DNA from: Mercurialis annua
Lineage: Eukaryota; Streptophyta; Magnoliopsida; Malpighiales; Euphorbiaceae
Direction of reading: 5' to 3'
Assembly: GCF_937616625.2 (NCBI RefSeq)
Contig: NC_065573.1
Span: forward strand, 20,847,001-20,911,000
DNA: 64,000 nucleotides
The position numbers were made by a program, and so were the translations under genes. The notes beneath the pieces were generated by a model that was given only the letters and a program-made list of their open reading frames with translations, was not told the DNA's origin and did not search any database. Shown here piece by piece: positions 1 to 10,656 of the stretch. Position 1 is the first letter of the stretch. Each line of letters starts with the position of its first letter.

Positions 1-197
1 CATAGACATACCTTAAAAAGGTCAGGGAATTCTACCAAATTCAGCATCAAATTCCATTTCAACAACTACCAATTGCATATCTTATGTTATCTAACTACAG
101 TGGATTTTGTCTACTGAAATCCTCCACAATTTGTTCTACAATAATTCCTAGTCAAAAATCAAAACAAAAAACGAAGATAGAGAATAATTTTTACATA

Positions 198-522
198 CGT
201 ACCCAGAAACAAAAACACCAGTGCCTAACCGAAAAGGCAAGGCAAGAGCAGCACCAAGAATATCAAAAATCTTCTCAGGTTTCACAGCAAAACGCTGAGG
301 CTTTGGCGCCTTGAAATTTGGTGGAGCACTAAAAATAGGAGCTTCAACTTTATTATTACTGTCTTCTTTATTACCAGTAGCAGCTGTTGAAGTCTCTGAA
401 GTAGCTCGGACAGTAATGGGATTAAGCATAATTGGTCTTCTTCTTGAGGGTGGGGTTTGATTATTACCGGGAATTGAACGGAAAAGAGATGACTGAGAGA
501 TGTTTAAGACTCCGGCTGCCAT
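198..522 (-). CDS. First exon of a plastid-targeted protein of unknown function (partial)
   Basis: The reading frame starts at the ATG at 522 and gives about 108 residues before a probable donor GTATGT at 198-193 (an alternative donor GTACGT lies four bases upstream). The first ~45 residues are rich in Ser, Arg and Thr with few acidic residues, as in a chloroplast transit peptide. After a short linker comes a conserved-looking stretch containing KPEKIFDILGAALALP and FRLGTGVFVSGY, which could be the start of a membrane segment. Beyond the donor the frame reads into intron sequence (YVCKN...), so the rest of the gene lies left of the window. I do not recognise the family with certainty. The codon pattern and splice signal make a real gene likely. 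Confidence 0.6.
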
Positions 523-780
523 GGCTCAGAGGTTAACGATAAAGAGACAGTCTTTTGAAAATAAAATGTAAAGACGGTAAAGTGAAAATTGTTTGGACAG
601 GAAGTTAGTTGATGCCTATGTTTCCGGAAAATAAAAAAGGTGTGACAGGTAATTCACTTTTGGCCCTTCATTTTTTAAATTGTAACTTTTTGTTTCCTTT
701 TTTTATTTTTTGTTTGTTTTTGTAAAAAATATCTTCGATCTTTTTCACTTTTTGAAGATGGCATAAATAAGTGTTGTCGA
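523..780. other. Promoter-side spacer of the plastid-protein gene
   Basis: No gene is seen. The stretch is AT-rich with T-runs around 680-725. It should hold the promoter and 5' leader of the minus-strand gene starting at 522, but I see no convincing TATA box. Confidence 0.4.
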
Positions 781-795
781 AGAGAAAAATGCCGA

Positions 796-979
796 CCAAT
801 GGGGGTTGGTTCAAGTGGTAAGTGGCTTGGTATCGCTTAAATAAAGTCTCGGGTTCGAGTCCTTGTTAATGCAGAAAATTCCCACTGGCAGACTCACCCA
901 CCATGCCAGGTGCGCGACGCCGGTCGAATCCGGATTAGTCAGGTGAAGCCTTGGAAACCGGATGGGTTTACCAAAAAAA
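796..979 (+). mobile_element. tRNA-derived SINE with perfect target-site duplication
   Basis: A 184-bp insertion is bounded by a perfect 15-bp direct repeat, AGAGAAAAATGCCGA, at 781-795 and 980-994. The 5' part looks like an RNA polymerase III promoter: an A-box-like TGGTTCAAGTGG at 807-818 and a near-perfect B box GGTTCGAGTCC at 852-862. The 3' end is an A-run (973-979 plus the first base of the duplication). Length, promoter boxes, A tail and long duplication together define a plant SINE. Perfect duplications indicate a fairly recent insertion. I could not assign it to a named family; the A-rich 3' end argues against Au-type SINEs, which end in a short T run. Confidence 0.85.
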
Positions 980-994
980 AGAGAAAAATGCCGA

Positions 995-1215
995 TCTTTC
1001 TGCGGAGAAAAATAGTTCTATATGAACCAAACGAGGAGTTGAAGATTCTATTGATACTCACAAGGTCATGCATACTGAAGAAACTGATATTAAATCTTCT
1101 TCTAGAAATCAAAATGAAGAGGGAGAGTCTTTTGATGAAGAAGAAAGTGATGGGAGAGCCTTTTTTAGTCATTTTGCCAACATATTTGAACTTAACTCTA
1201 TACAACTCATACTTA
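995..1215. other. Spacer between SINE and foldback element
   Basis: This stretch continues the sequence interrupted by the SINE. Short open frames exist on both strands (for example 1068-1268), but none has a recognisable motif and they run into the neighbouring transposon. Confidence 0.3.
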
Positions 1216-1224
1216 TAAATTATA

Positions 1225-1542
1225 GGCTTAATTGCATAAAAAATCACCCAACTTTCGCGTATTTTTGATATTTAACATAATCTTTTTTTTGGCATAAAAA
1301 ATCACCAACTTTCATTTGTTTGCATATTTGTCCACGGGATGTGAAACGACGTCGTTTCGAATGTAAAACGGCGCCGTTTTGCGCTAAAACGGCGTCGTTT
1401 TGCACTTAATTTTTCAAAGGAAACAGTTATGTGGACGAATATGCCAAAAAATGAAAGTTGATGATTTTTTATGTCAAGAAAAAAAGATTATGTTAAATAC
1501 CAAAAACACGCGACAGTTGGTGATTTTTGGTGCAATTAAGCC
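1225..1542. mobile_element. Foldback Mutator-type MITE with 9-bp target duplication
   Basis: A 318-bp palindromic element runs from GGCTTAATTGCA to its reverse complement TGCAATTAAGCC. It is flanked by perfect 9-bp repeats TAAATTATA at 1216-1224 and 1543-1551; nine-base duplications are typical of Mutator insertions. The arms (ATCACC...AACTTTC and complement) pair over most of the element. The centre holds three short GC-rich palindromes in a row: AAACGACGTCGTTT at 1344-1357, AAAACGGCGCCGTTTT at 1365-1380 and AAAACGGCGTCGTTTT at 1386-1401. No coding capacity. The ends resemble those of the large MULE at 4866-14528 (GGCTAAT...), which suggests the same broad group. Confidence 0.85.
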
Positions 1543-1741
1543 TAAATTATATGTGAACTTAATATTAACATTATGTCAACTTTGAAAAAAAAAAAATCAA
1601 CAAGTCTTTTTTACTTTATTATATATATCATGGATTGCATTAATATATATGACATTTTATATATACAAAAATTGAAATCTATATTCTTTTAAGTAAAATG
1701 TATTTAAACTTCAAAAAACCTTACATCAATATGAGTAAACT

Positions 1742-4321
1742 TTAATAAATTGAATCTTTTTTTCTAGGCATATTCCTACATGACTTCACATCATGTCTAT
1801 ATATATGATATTTGTTGCACTTGTTATGACTTGTAGTTTTCCAAGCAGCTCTATTTCTTTTCTTTCTAGGCTTTCCCGACTTTGTTCTTCCTTGTGTTGT
1901 AGTTACAATCTTTTGTGCGACTTCTTTCGGCACATTCCACAAACTCTCATCTACCACTTGATATACAGTTTAGTCACTAGTTTTCAGTATTGTTTTTTTT
2001 TTGTGAACTACTGCGAACAAAATTTCTAAGGATCTTGATTTAATTTTTTGAGTATATATTGCCATTGCATGGGCAAGGAATTTCATCAATGTCGAATCTC
2101 CTACATGAGTGCATGTTCTTTCTTTGAGGTTTACAATGAACTTTGTTGTATGATCATAGATCGTCTTTACATTGTCATTTGAATTTGAAACCTGCATTTA
2201 TAGTTAAATTTCAGAAACTATATGTGAACCAGATATTAACCGTATATGAACTTTACTTATTTAATTTGACATAATTAAATCATACCACTAATTTCAGTGA
2301 GTGAATGTAATTGTCATTCAAGATATCTTCTTCTCTTTTTGATAGGGTTGTGAAAGTTGATCTAGCCAAATGTCTATTCGCGTAGCTCCATTATTGCACC
2401 ATTTTTCGTAGGTACTCAAGTAGTGTAGTGACTGGGAGATCCTTACATGTCTTTATTCTGGAAGTTATTGATTATGCAATATCAGTTTTCATGAATTTAT
2501 GCTTGTTATTTTCGCAATGCGCCCGTGCCTATTTTTTTACAGTCAACAGCTTGTAGATAAGTCTTTAAACCTCTGCACATATTGTCAAGTTGCTTCATGT
2601 AGTAGTCAAATGCCTCAGTCGTGTAAGCTTTTGCTGCCCCATAAAATGATTCTCGTAGCTGTTTTGTTAACTTCTTGAACTTTCTTTTAATATTGTTGAA
2701 TAAATAGAATGTGCACAATGCATGAGAAACTTCTAGAAAAACAGCAATGGCTGCATTTTTTATGTTTTCATGTCGATCGGAGACTATACACATGTCACTT
2801 CGCATCTGAAATGCATCTCTAATTCTTTTCATAAACCACTCCCAGGATTCATCGTTTTCAGAATCCACTATGCAAAAAGCTAGAGGAAATATCTTACCGT
2901 TTCCATCTTGTGCACATGTTGTTAAAAGCTTACCTCCATAGGCTAAAGTAAGGAAAGTGTCGTCAACAAGAATTACTGGAATGTAGAACTCCCATTCTTT
3001 TATAGATGCATTCAATACCATAAAAACATAAAGGAAGATGTTGTCATCTTTTAATTCCAATTTGACAAACGAACTCGGATTTGCAACCATTAGCATGTAC
3101 AAGTAGCTTGGTATTAATGAAAAAAAGTCATCAGGTTTTCCTCTTACCATTTCTTGAGCTACTACTTTCAATCTATAGGCTTTAGAGTAGCTCATTTTTA
3201 TTCCGTGATCATCTCTCATGTCTCTCAAAATATCATCTGGTTTGTAAACAGTTTTGAGGTTGATGTATTTGGATTTAATGTATTCACCAATTGCACTTGA
3301 TGTTGCATGCCTCTGATCACTAGTTCTCACAACCATTGAGTAATTGTGGTTGATATTAAATTTTAGAAGACTTAAGTAGCAATTTCCCCCCTCAACTTGT
3401 AAGCAATGGACAATTAACATATAAATTAACTTTGTGGGCAAATTAGTCATGAACTTGCATATTATGCGCAATTAGCCCTATTTTGGCAATTTACCCCCTA
3501 AACTTGTAAGTTATTTGTCCCTCAATTGGCAATTTGCCCCATCAAATTTTAAGCTAATTTTTCAAGATGGGGCTAATTGCCCATAATCAGCAAGTTCATG
3601 ACTAATTTGCTCACAAAGTTAATTTATGTGTTAATTGCCAATTGCTTACAAGTTGAGGAAGCAAATTGCTACTTAAGTCAATTTTAGAATGATAAAAATC
3701 TTTTGTTGAAGCATTAAGTTTCCATGTGCAATTGGTATCCAAACAACTCAAGAAATATTGTCTGTAACATGATCTTCGTACCTTGAACTGAAAATGGTTG
3801 TTGGTTGCATAAGAGCTCAAAACTGATTTCAAAACATTTTTGTTGTAGGATTGTCCTTCTTTGATTTCTCAATGTCTTGTGTCTATTATGACATTGTCAT
3901 CTTTAAAGTTATTTTCCACTTCATCTTTATTATGTATGAACTCATTGTTCAAACATTTAGCATAGTTTATCACATCGGACATTTGTTCCTTCCGTTTTTC
4001 ACTTGTTGCCCCAATCTCACGTGTTGAGCTTGATGCATTTGCAGACTGTTGTCCTGATTGGACGTCCGCTCGATACATTGAAAGTTGACTCAAAAATGCC
4101 ACTTTTTTTCCGGACGATATGAATGAAATACATAACGGGTACATCATGCAATCTGGTGTATTGCTTTTCAGCTCCAAGTAGAATGACAAATTTTTATTGT
4201 CTGTTATTTTCATTGGTAGATAATTGATATTTACTTGATATTTGATCTCCAGACAAGTTGACATAAGGTTGATATTGAGTTGCTGTAACAGTATTTCCAA
4301 TAAACTGTTATAGTCATGCAC
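1742..4321 (-). pseudogene. Degenerate MuDR-type transposase, split by a later insertion
   Basis: Minus-strand frames in order from 4321 to 1742 are the pieces of one Mutator transposase. 4321-3869 is a hydrophilic N-terminal part. 3832-3680 has the MuDR DNA-binding-type core (KVRRSCYRQYFLSC). 3368-2506 covers the rest of that domain and the MULE DDE core (VILVDDTFL, YGGKLLTTCAQDGNG, FPLAFCIVDSENDESWEWFM, then VSDRHENI). 2197-1970 is a decayed SWIM domain (RTCTHVGDSTLMKF, later Cys/His lost), and 1957-1742 a CCHC knuckle in which the second Cys is Tyr. Stops, frame changes and lost zinc ligands show it is dead. A foldback element at 3369-3679 interrupts the N-terminal domain. No matching terminal repeats were found, so the element ends are unknown. 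Confidence 0.8.
3369..3679. mobile_element. Foldback element family F1, copy 1, nested in the transposase relic
   Basis: A 311-bp palindrome begins GACTTAAGTAGCAATTT and ends with its exact complement. The 10-bp flanking repeat AATTTTAGAA at 3359-3368 and 3680-3689 is perfect. The arms carry short blocks such as CAACTTGTAAG and CATGAAC. It interrupts the reading frame of the Mutator relic, so it is the younger insertion. Related copies lie at 15468-15777 and 35538-35830, each with its own 10-bp duplication. It has no coding capacity and needs transposase from elsewhere. Confidence 0.85.
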
Positions 4322-4856
4322 GGTTTTCTTTAACCAATATTCCCATCAGTTCAAAATTTACATACTCCATGCTTTGATTCCATTCTCCATTATAGTGAAC
4401 AATGTAATGCATATACTTAATATTTTACACATAATCTAGGTTTGATATGAAATGTAGAATATGAAACCATATAAATTCATATTCATCTAATTTAACTTTA
4501 ATAAATCAAAGCATTTTTTGTAGAATCTGAAATCAAATTCTCTTTAAATTTGAAATCTTTATAAACTTATTAAAATTACATTGAACTGAATCTATATTAT
4601 ATATCTATGTAATGTGCTATAATACAAATCTATTTGTTTATTTCTTAAATTACTGATTTCAAAATACAAAATCTGTTATTAAATTAGATCAGTTAATGTA
4701 AATTGTGAATTATACATCATATCTAATAACTAACCTGATATGAGTTTGATTTGAAGCTATCAATGGCACAAATATTGACAGAGTTCAATTGCGTAGGGAG
4801 TTAAGATGAGTCTCATTTTGATTTATAAATTCATTAATAATGGCAGAATTGATAGA
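4322..4856. other. AT-rich spacer left of the large MULE
   Basis: No gene or clear repeat is seen. It may contain the 5' part of the older Mutator relic, but no motif survives. Confidence 0.3.
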
Positions 4857-4865
4857 GGTTGAAGA

Positions 4866-5404
4866 GGCTAATAATCACCCATGGCACCTCAACTATGGGG
4901 GTACGGGCGCTAAACCCCCTGATGTTTAAAAACGGGCAGTAAACTCCCTGAATTTTGAGGCGGCGCTCACAAAACCCCCTAAGACCAAATATCGCCGTTT
5001 TTTTCGTTTTCTGTCGACGTGGCATCCAATTTCTCGTCCGGACACCAAATGGCGGCGCCTGTCCCCCCTGCATGCATGTCTGACACCTGCTGCTTGTGTA
5101 AGAATGCGTCAGTTGACTTTTTATAAAAAAAAAAAAAAACAAATGAAAAGTAACCGCGGTAATTTATTTTTTTCTCTCTCCTACTTTTCCTTTTCCCCAC
5201 TCGCTCCCCTCACTTCCGTTTCACTATTTTCGTTTCAAATATTTTCGCCACGCTTCGTCTTCTTCCCCTCGTTTTTTCGTTTCTTCGCTGACACTGACCT
5301 AGGGTTTGCTCCTTTCCCATTTTTCGTTCAATCTTTCTCATTTTCCTCGCATTCTTCCCCATTCTTCCTCCATTGTTCAACATTGTCTTTCATTTACCGA
5401 AGTG
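4866..5404 (+). repeat. Left terminal inverted repeat of the MULE
   Basis: About 539 bp, matching the right repeat (13983-14528) along its whole length with roughly a dozen base differences and a few small indels, including different A-run lengths near 5127-5140. The inner end is the shared CATTTACCGAAGTG. The inner half is a pyrimidine-rich strand and probably supplies promoter activity for the inward-reading transposase gene, as in other MULEs. Confidence 0.92.
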
Positions 5405-6792
5405 TAAAAAATATAAGTAAAATCGCTGAAAAACCTAACTAAAAGAGAACATTACTTCTGCAACAAAGAACAAGAAAGTGATTAAAGGTTAGAAATTTAA
5501 AGTTACTTGTTATTTGATTTTTTGTGGGTTGGTTAGAAATTTTAACTCCACTAACATGTTGGCAGGTTTTTAGTTTGTGTGGCTGCAAAAAATGAAGAGA
5601 AAAGGATTCAGTAGACGAAAACGAAAAGAAAAGAGTGATTACAGAAGCGGGCCTCCTGGAACTGCTGGGTATGGCTTGATGGATAGTTCCAGCAGCGATG
5701 ATGTTGTTGAAGGTATGCTTGTAGTCTATTTTATAGGACATTTTTGCTAAGAAATTGGCGGGGGTTGATGACTGTAAAAGTTGATAAATTTGTAGGACCA
5801 CTTAACTACCAAACATGTCAAATTGTTTTTTTTAGAGATAAATTGGTTGATTGGTTTGGGACCATTTCTTTTTGGCTGTATATGCTTTTTGAATAATAGA
5901 ATATGCTTGCTATGCTTGGTGATTGTGATAGTTGAGTTTTTAATATGTCTTTATGTGTTGGAACTGCTGTTTTAGACAATTAAGTATTATTGTTTGTGTA
6001 CTTAATGATGGTTGGTTGGTTTGTTGGTTGAATTTAGTGTTGCTTTTTTTTTTCTGTTTTTCAGTTTCCCCTGCAGAATTAAATTGTTTTACCATCAACT
6101 TACACATTGGTGGGGAACTTGGGGAGTGGGGATATCATAACGGGGAAGTGAAGAGTAGGGTATATAACCTTGATGTCATTACAATGGGTAAGTTTGATAA
6201 ATGGGTGGCAAAACTGTTACCCAAGAAGCTTGTTGACTACCATTGGAAAGAGACAGCCGTAGAATATAACGTGGGGATAAAACCAATTAGCCATGAGGAT
6301 GATTTTATGGAAATGGCTAAGGCTGGGTCAAAGGCGGGGAGTGTTGAGGTGTACGTTAGGGAGTACTCCGTTGGGGATGTTAGGAAATTACAGCCTAAGA
6401 GAAGTCCTAGTCCTCCCCCTCCATCAGCAGTTGTCTTAGAGGAAATTGAAGAACCGAAGGACAGTTTCAGTTATCCTAGTCTGGGCCTGGTGTTGAGTCA
6501 GGAAAATTGGGAGAAGCATGGGGATCGTGGCTTCAGAAAAAAGGCGCCAGATGCCATCAGAATGGTGCAAAGTCAGGGGCCAGGGGTGAAAACGCAAGGG
6601 AGCCAGGGGCCATTGTTGAGAAGAAGGTCAGCAAGTCAAGGACCACTAATGATTGAAGGCCAATGGGAACCTGAACCCCCCCCCCCCCTCCGTACACAGC
6701 CGTTGGTGAATCAGAGGTTCGACAGTGGATGAAAAAAACTATGGAAGATCTGATGAGGGCGGGGCCTAGTGAGGGGCAAAATCTAGCTGAGA

Positions 6793-6910
6793 GGTTTGAG
6801 GAGGTGCAAAATGAGGGGCTGAACGAGGGGCTAAATGAGGGAGAAAATCAAAATCTGAATGAGGGGCTAAATGAGGGGCTAAATGAGGAGCTGAACGAGG
6901 GGCAGAAAGA
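6793..6910 (+). repeat. 15-bp in-frame tandem repeat in the transposase
   Basis: Degenerate copies of a 15-base unit encode repeated E-G-L-N-E peptides (variants with ENQNLNE and EELNEG). It lies in the acidic region between the PB1-like and MuDR domains and probably arose by slippage. Confidence 0.8.
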
Positions 6911-7241
6911 TGGGGTGAGTGTGGGCCAAATGGAGGGGCCAAACGACGACGAGCATGGGCAGATGGGAATAGATGAGGTTAGTAAGGGGCTTTATGATGG
7001 GTTACCTGCTAGTGATGGGATGTGGAACGAAGGGGACCTTGGCGAGGTCAATCAAGAAGCTAATCAGAGGGGCCCTGCTGCTGATCTGCAATGGGAACCT
7101 GAGAGGCCAAGTCAGGTTGAGGACCAGTGGCAAAAATGGAGGAACTTCGATGAGTTATTAGATGGCCTTTCAGCTGAGCTTCGGGTGCTATTCGACATGC
7201 CCAGTGAAAGAGAGAAGGATGTTCCTGAGGGAGTTGTAAAT

Positions 7242-7405
7242 GAAGAACAGAATGTGCAAGAGGAAGGGGGGCATGTGGATGCAGAGCAGAATGTGGAAGA
7301 GGAGGGGGGGCATGGGGATGCAGAGCAGAATGTGGAAGAGGAGGTGGGGCATGGGGATGCAGAGCAGAATGTGGAAGAGGAGGGGGGGTATGGGGATGAA
7401 GAGCA
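7242..7405 (+). repeat. 39-bp in-frame tandem repeat in the transposase
   Basis: About four copies of a 13-codon unit encode variants of EQNVEEEGGHGDA. Because 39 is a multiple of three, copy-number change would not shift the frame. The frameshift at 7438-7443 lies just downstream of the array. Confidence 0.85.
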
Positions 7406-10068
7406 TATTGATGATTACATAGTTGACCCCGACTACGATATATGGGTGATGACGACGATCTCTTGACAGAGCTGAGATCAACAGGCCAACTACACGGAGA
7501 GTCATCAGTTCCAGTTCAAGATGGGGATGAACACGATGTTCAATCAACACAGAGGTCTGGTGGCAGACCAAGGGGTAGTTCACAGCCAGAATTTGGGCCA
7601 GGTGGTGTAGAAAGAACCATAAATCCGGATTTGAATGAAGCTGAGTCGGACTATATTGCATCGGATGACAACAACACAACCTCTGATTCTGATGGTCAAA
7701 CGGGTGCGCGGTTTAACAGGTTCGATGAGCAGGCTGCGAGAGCCAATCCCTCGTTCACCGAAGGAATGTTGTTTGATAATAGGCACCAGTTCAAGAAGGC
7801 CTGCAGGGAGTGGGGAATAGTCAACAGGTATCAAGTTTGGTTCCCCACTAATGAGAAGACGCGGGTTAGGTGCAAGTGCTATGCCAAGTGTGGTTTTTTC
7901 GTCTTCGCTTCAAAACTAGATATGGCAAATCCGGAAGACGAGACATTCCAAGTGAAGAGCTTTTTCTTGGAACACACTTGTCCTAAGAGGACAACCAACT
8001 TCCACGTCACAAGTGCGTATCTGGCAGATAGTTTTTTGGAGGAGTTCAGAAACAATCCCGACTATACCCCTGAGCAGTTTAAGGGCAAGATCCAAAGAGA
8101 GCTGAAACAGAACATCCCAATCCAGAAAGCAAGAAGAGCTAAGAGGAAGGCATTGGATAAGTTGGAGGGGGATGAAGATGGACAGTATGAGAAGATGTAT
8201 GACTACAGGAGGGAGGTCCTTAGAACAAATCCTGGCAGCACTGTCGACTTTAAAGAGCCGAGAGGGAAATTTCAAGGCATGTATGTCTGTTTTGATGCGA
8301 TGAAGCAGGGTTTCAGGAATGGCCTTAGGGAGATTGTGTGCCTTGACGGTTGTTGGCTCAAGGGAAAGTATGGGGGTCAGTTGCTTTCTGCAACCGGTAT
8401 TGACCCGAATGATTGCATGTACCCCCTTGCAATGGCGTGGGTGAAGGTGGAGAACACAGATTCTTGGACGTGATTTATGGAGCTGCTGAAGGCGGATCTG
8501 CACTTGGGCAACAACACAGTTTTTATGTCTGATAAACAGAAGGTAATTTCTTTAATGCAGAAGCTTGTTTTGGTTCTTGCTCTCTTTGGTGTATAATGTG
8601 CAGTTGATGTTAGGATAAACTCTAGGGATATTTGTAGATGACATATTCATAGTTAAAGGTCCACACTGAATGAGTTTAAAATGTTTAGTGTCCACTGCTG
8701 ATTTGAAATTTGTAATCCAGGGTCCATACTTGATCATTCTGCTATGATGGTTCACATGCAGGGGTTGGTCAACGCCGTGAAGGAGCTGTTTCCCTATTCT
8801 GAGCATAGGTTCTGCTGGAGGCATCTGTGGTCAAATTATAGGTCCATATTTCACCATCAACACTTGAAGCCTCTGATATGGAACATTGGGATAGCTTCTT
8901 ACAAATCCAAATTTGTTGCGGCAATGAAGGTTTTGGAAGACAGCCATGCAGAGGCATACGCGTGGATTAGTGCTAGACCAAGAGAGCATTGGTCTAGGTA
9001 CTATTTTGGTACAGAAGTGAAGTGTGACATTCTCCTCAATAATCTGGCCGAGGCGTTCAACAAGTACATCCTGGCTGCCAGAGTGAAACCAATTTTGACC
9101 ATGTTCGAAATGATTAGAACCCAGCTCATGAAGCGGATAAGTGACAAGCAACTTTTAGGGAGTAAAATTCAGACTGATGTGTGCCCTAAAATTTTAAAGA
9201 AGCTTGACAAGATCATCGATGAGGGATGGAAGTACACCGCAACCCCTACCGGCGGCCCACAAGTTCAAGTTAGTGGTCCCGGGGGGCAGTTTGTGGTGAA
9301 TTTGCCTGAAAGAACTTGCACCTGTAGAAGATGGGACCTGACTGGGATTCCATGCGTCCATGCCTGTGCTGCTATTCATGAGAACAATGAACACCCACGG
9401 TGGTACATTGATGACTGTTATAGCAAAGGGGTGTACGAGCGAGTTTATAGCTTTGTTATCAATCCCATGAATGGGGCTGATATGTGGGAAACAGACCCAA
9501 ACCCCTTCAATATCATACTCCCACCCTCACCAGTGCAACAAAAGAAGAGAGGGAGAAAGGCAACGGTAAGGCGACTGGAGGCTGAGGAGCTTGAAAAGCA
9601 GGCTGCCGAGAAAGCAAGCGACGCACAAGAGACGAGGGCCAAGTTATCACAAAAGGGGCGTCAGCGAATTAAGTGTAGCGAATGTGGACAGTTTGGACAC
9701 AATATCAGGAAACATTTAAAGGAAAGAGGTCAAGCTTCGGGTGGAGGTGAACAGCAGCCATCTGTAAATGAAGGTGAAGGACCAATGGCAGAGAGTGAAG
9801 TAAGTAACTTTCTGAAATTTCGGTTGCCTGTGTAAGTACAATCTCCCTTCTAATTGTGTTTTTGTTGTAGGCTACTACTGAAGTGCCGCATGCGTCCCCA
9901 GCACACCAGACATTGCCATCTGAAACAGAAGCTGCTTGTAATCTTGACAGCCAAACGAGTGCAGTTGATGATGGTGCTCCACCCAAAAGACAGCGCAAGA
10001 AGAAGAGTAATACAGAAGCGTCTGAAAGATACAAGGAACATCTGAGGAAAAGACCTAGGCAGGGCTAG

Positions 10069-10656
10069 ATTTATTTTGTGCCTAGATAATGTTTATTTTG
10101 GACCTTATATTTTGTGCCCAGATACTGTAACTGAATATGTCCTGAACATGTGGGTAGATAGGAATACTGCCTATTAATTTGCCTATTTATGTAGATTATA
10201 TTTCTTGTCTATTAATTTGCCGTTTTGTGATATATGATGATGTTAGTGAGTAGATAGGAATACTGCCATTCAAGTGCAGACCCTAAACAAATATTACTAA
10301 TCAATCATGGACCCTGAGATTTGATAAATTGTTATCCATGGCCCTTAAGTTTATTTGTAAGACTTTTGATCAGAGGGTTAATAAAATGTTCATCCCTCAT
10401 AGTATATAACGTATCCACCGTCGACCTGTATATTATACGTTTCATCACGCGTGGACCCTAATGTTTAGATAGATGATCATCTATGGCCCTTTAGTTATTA
10501 ATTGATATCAGCATGGCCTACTTTTGCGCCCCACTTAAATAGTCAATAAGTAACTGGTTTTCTTATTTCGTTCTTCGTTTCCATCTCTCACCCATCGCTT
10601 ACTACTTAGACTTCTAGGGTTGCAAAATTCCGAACTGTATTTTAACACGTCCGCAA
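10069..10656. other. MULE spacer between transposase and GRF gene
   Basis: No gene is seen. It contains short GGTCCA/GGACCC-like blocks (10277-10500) that recur in transposase intron 2 (8620-8730) and in the 3' spacer near 12720-12830. A 17-base block, GTAAGACTTTTGATCAG, occurs both near 10360 and near 12645. These recurring blocks suggest older repeats inside the element. The 3' end of the transposase gene and the promoter of the GRF gene should lie here. Confidence 0.4.

Larger units (their letters stand above)
5592..10068 (+). pseudogene. Four-exon MULE transposase (PB1-like + MuDR + DDE + SWIM + zinc knuckle), disrupted
   Basis: Predicted exons: 5592-5712, 6065-8542, 8762-9799 and 9871-10068, all with GT-AG introns in compatible phases. 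Exon 1 encodes a basic start (MKRKGFSRRKRKEK), likely a nuclear signal. Exon 2 opens with a PB1-like domain (to ~6370), then a long acidic stretch with two tandem repeats, a MuDR-type DNA-binding domain (~7740-8260) and the MULE DDE core (LDGCWLKGKYGG, YPLAMAWVKVEN). The second catalytic Asp motif MSDKQKG spans intron 2. Exon 3 has NLAEAFN, a SWIM domain (CTCRRWDLTGIPCVHAC) and a zinc knuckle CSECGQFGHNIRKH whose fourth ligand is His rather than Cys. Exon 4 ends with a basic tail (KRQRKKK). Lesions: a frame change at the 13-C run 6676-6688, a second at the ATATAT stretch 7438-7443, and TGA in place of the expected Trp codon at 8471-8473. Confidence 0.88.

Noticed and set aside
796..870. tRNA gene at the head of the SINE
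   Set aside because: Pol III boxes are present, but no acceptor-stem pairing could be seen, and target duplications and an A tail show a retroposed element.
4834..5442. Frames in both terminal inverted repeats of the MULE
   Set aside because: The same frames occur in mirror image in the right repeat and carry no domain.
6676..6688. Programmed frameshifting at the C13 run
   Set aside because: No slippery heptamer-plus-structure arrangement is seen, and two further lesions lie in the same frame; mutation or base-calling error is simpler.
7188..7679. 163-codon minus-strand frame opposite the transposase
   Set aside because: It is the shadow of the tandem-repeat region of the transposase; repetitive HILL-type peptides only.
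7916..8503. 195-codon minus-strand frame opposite the transposase
   Set aside because: Complement of the MuDR/DDE coding exon, no motif.
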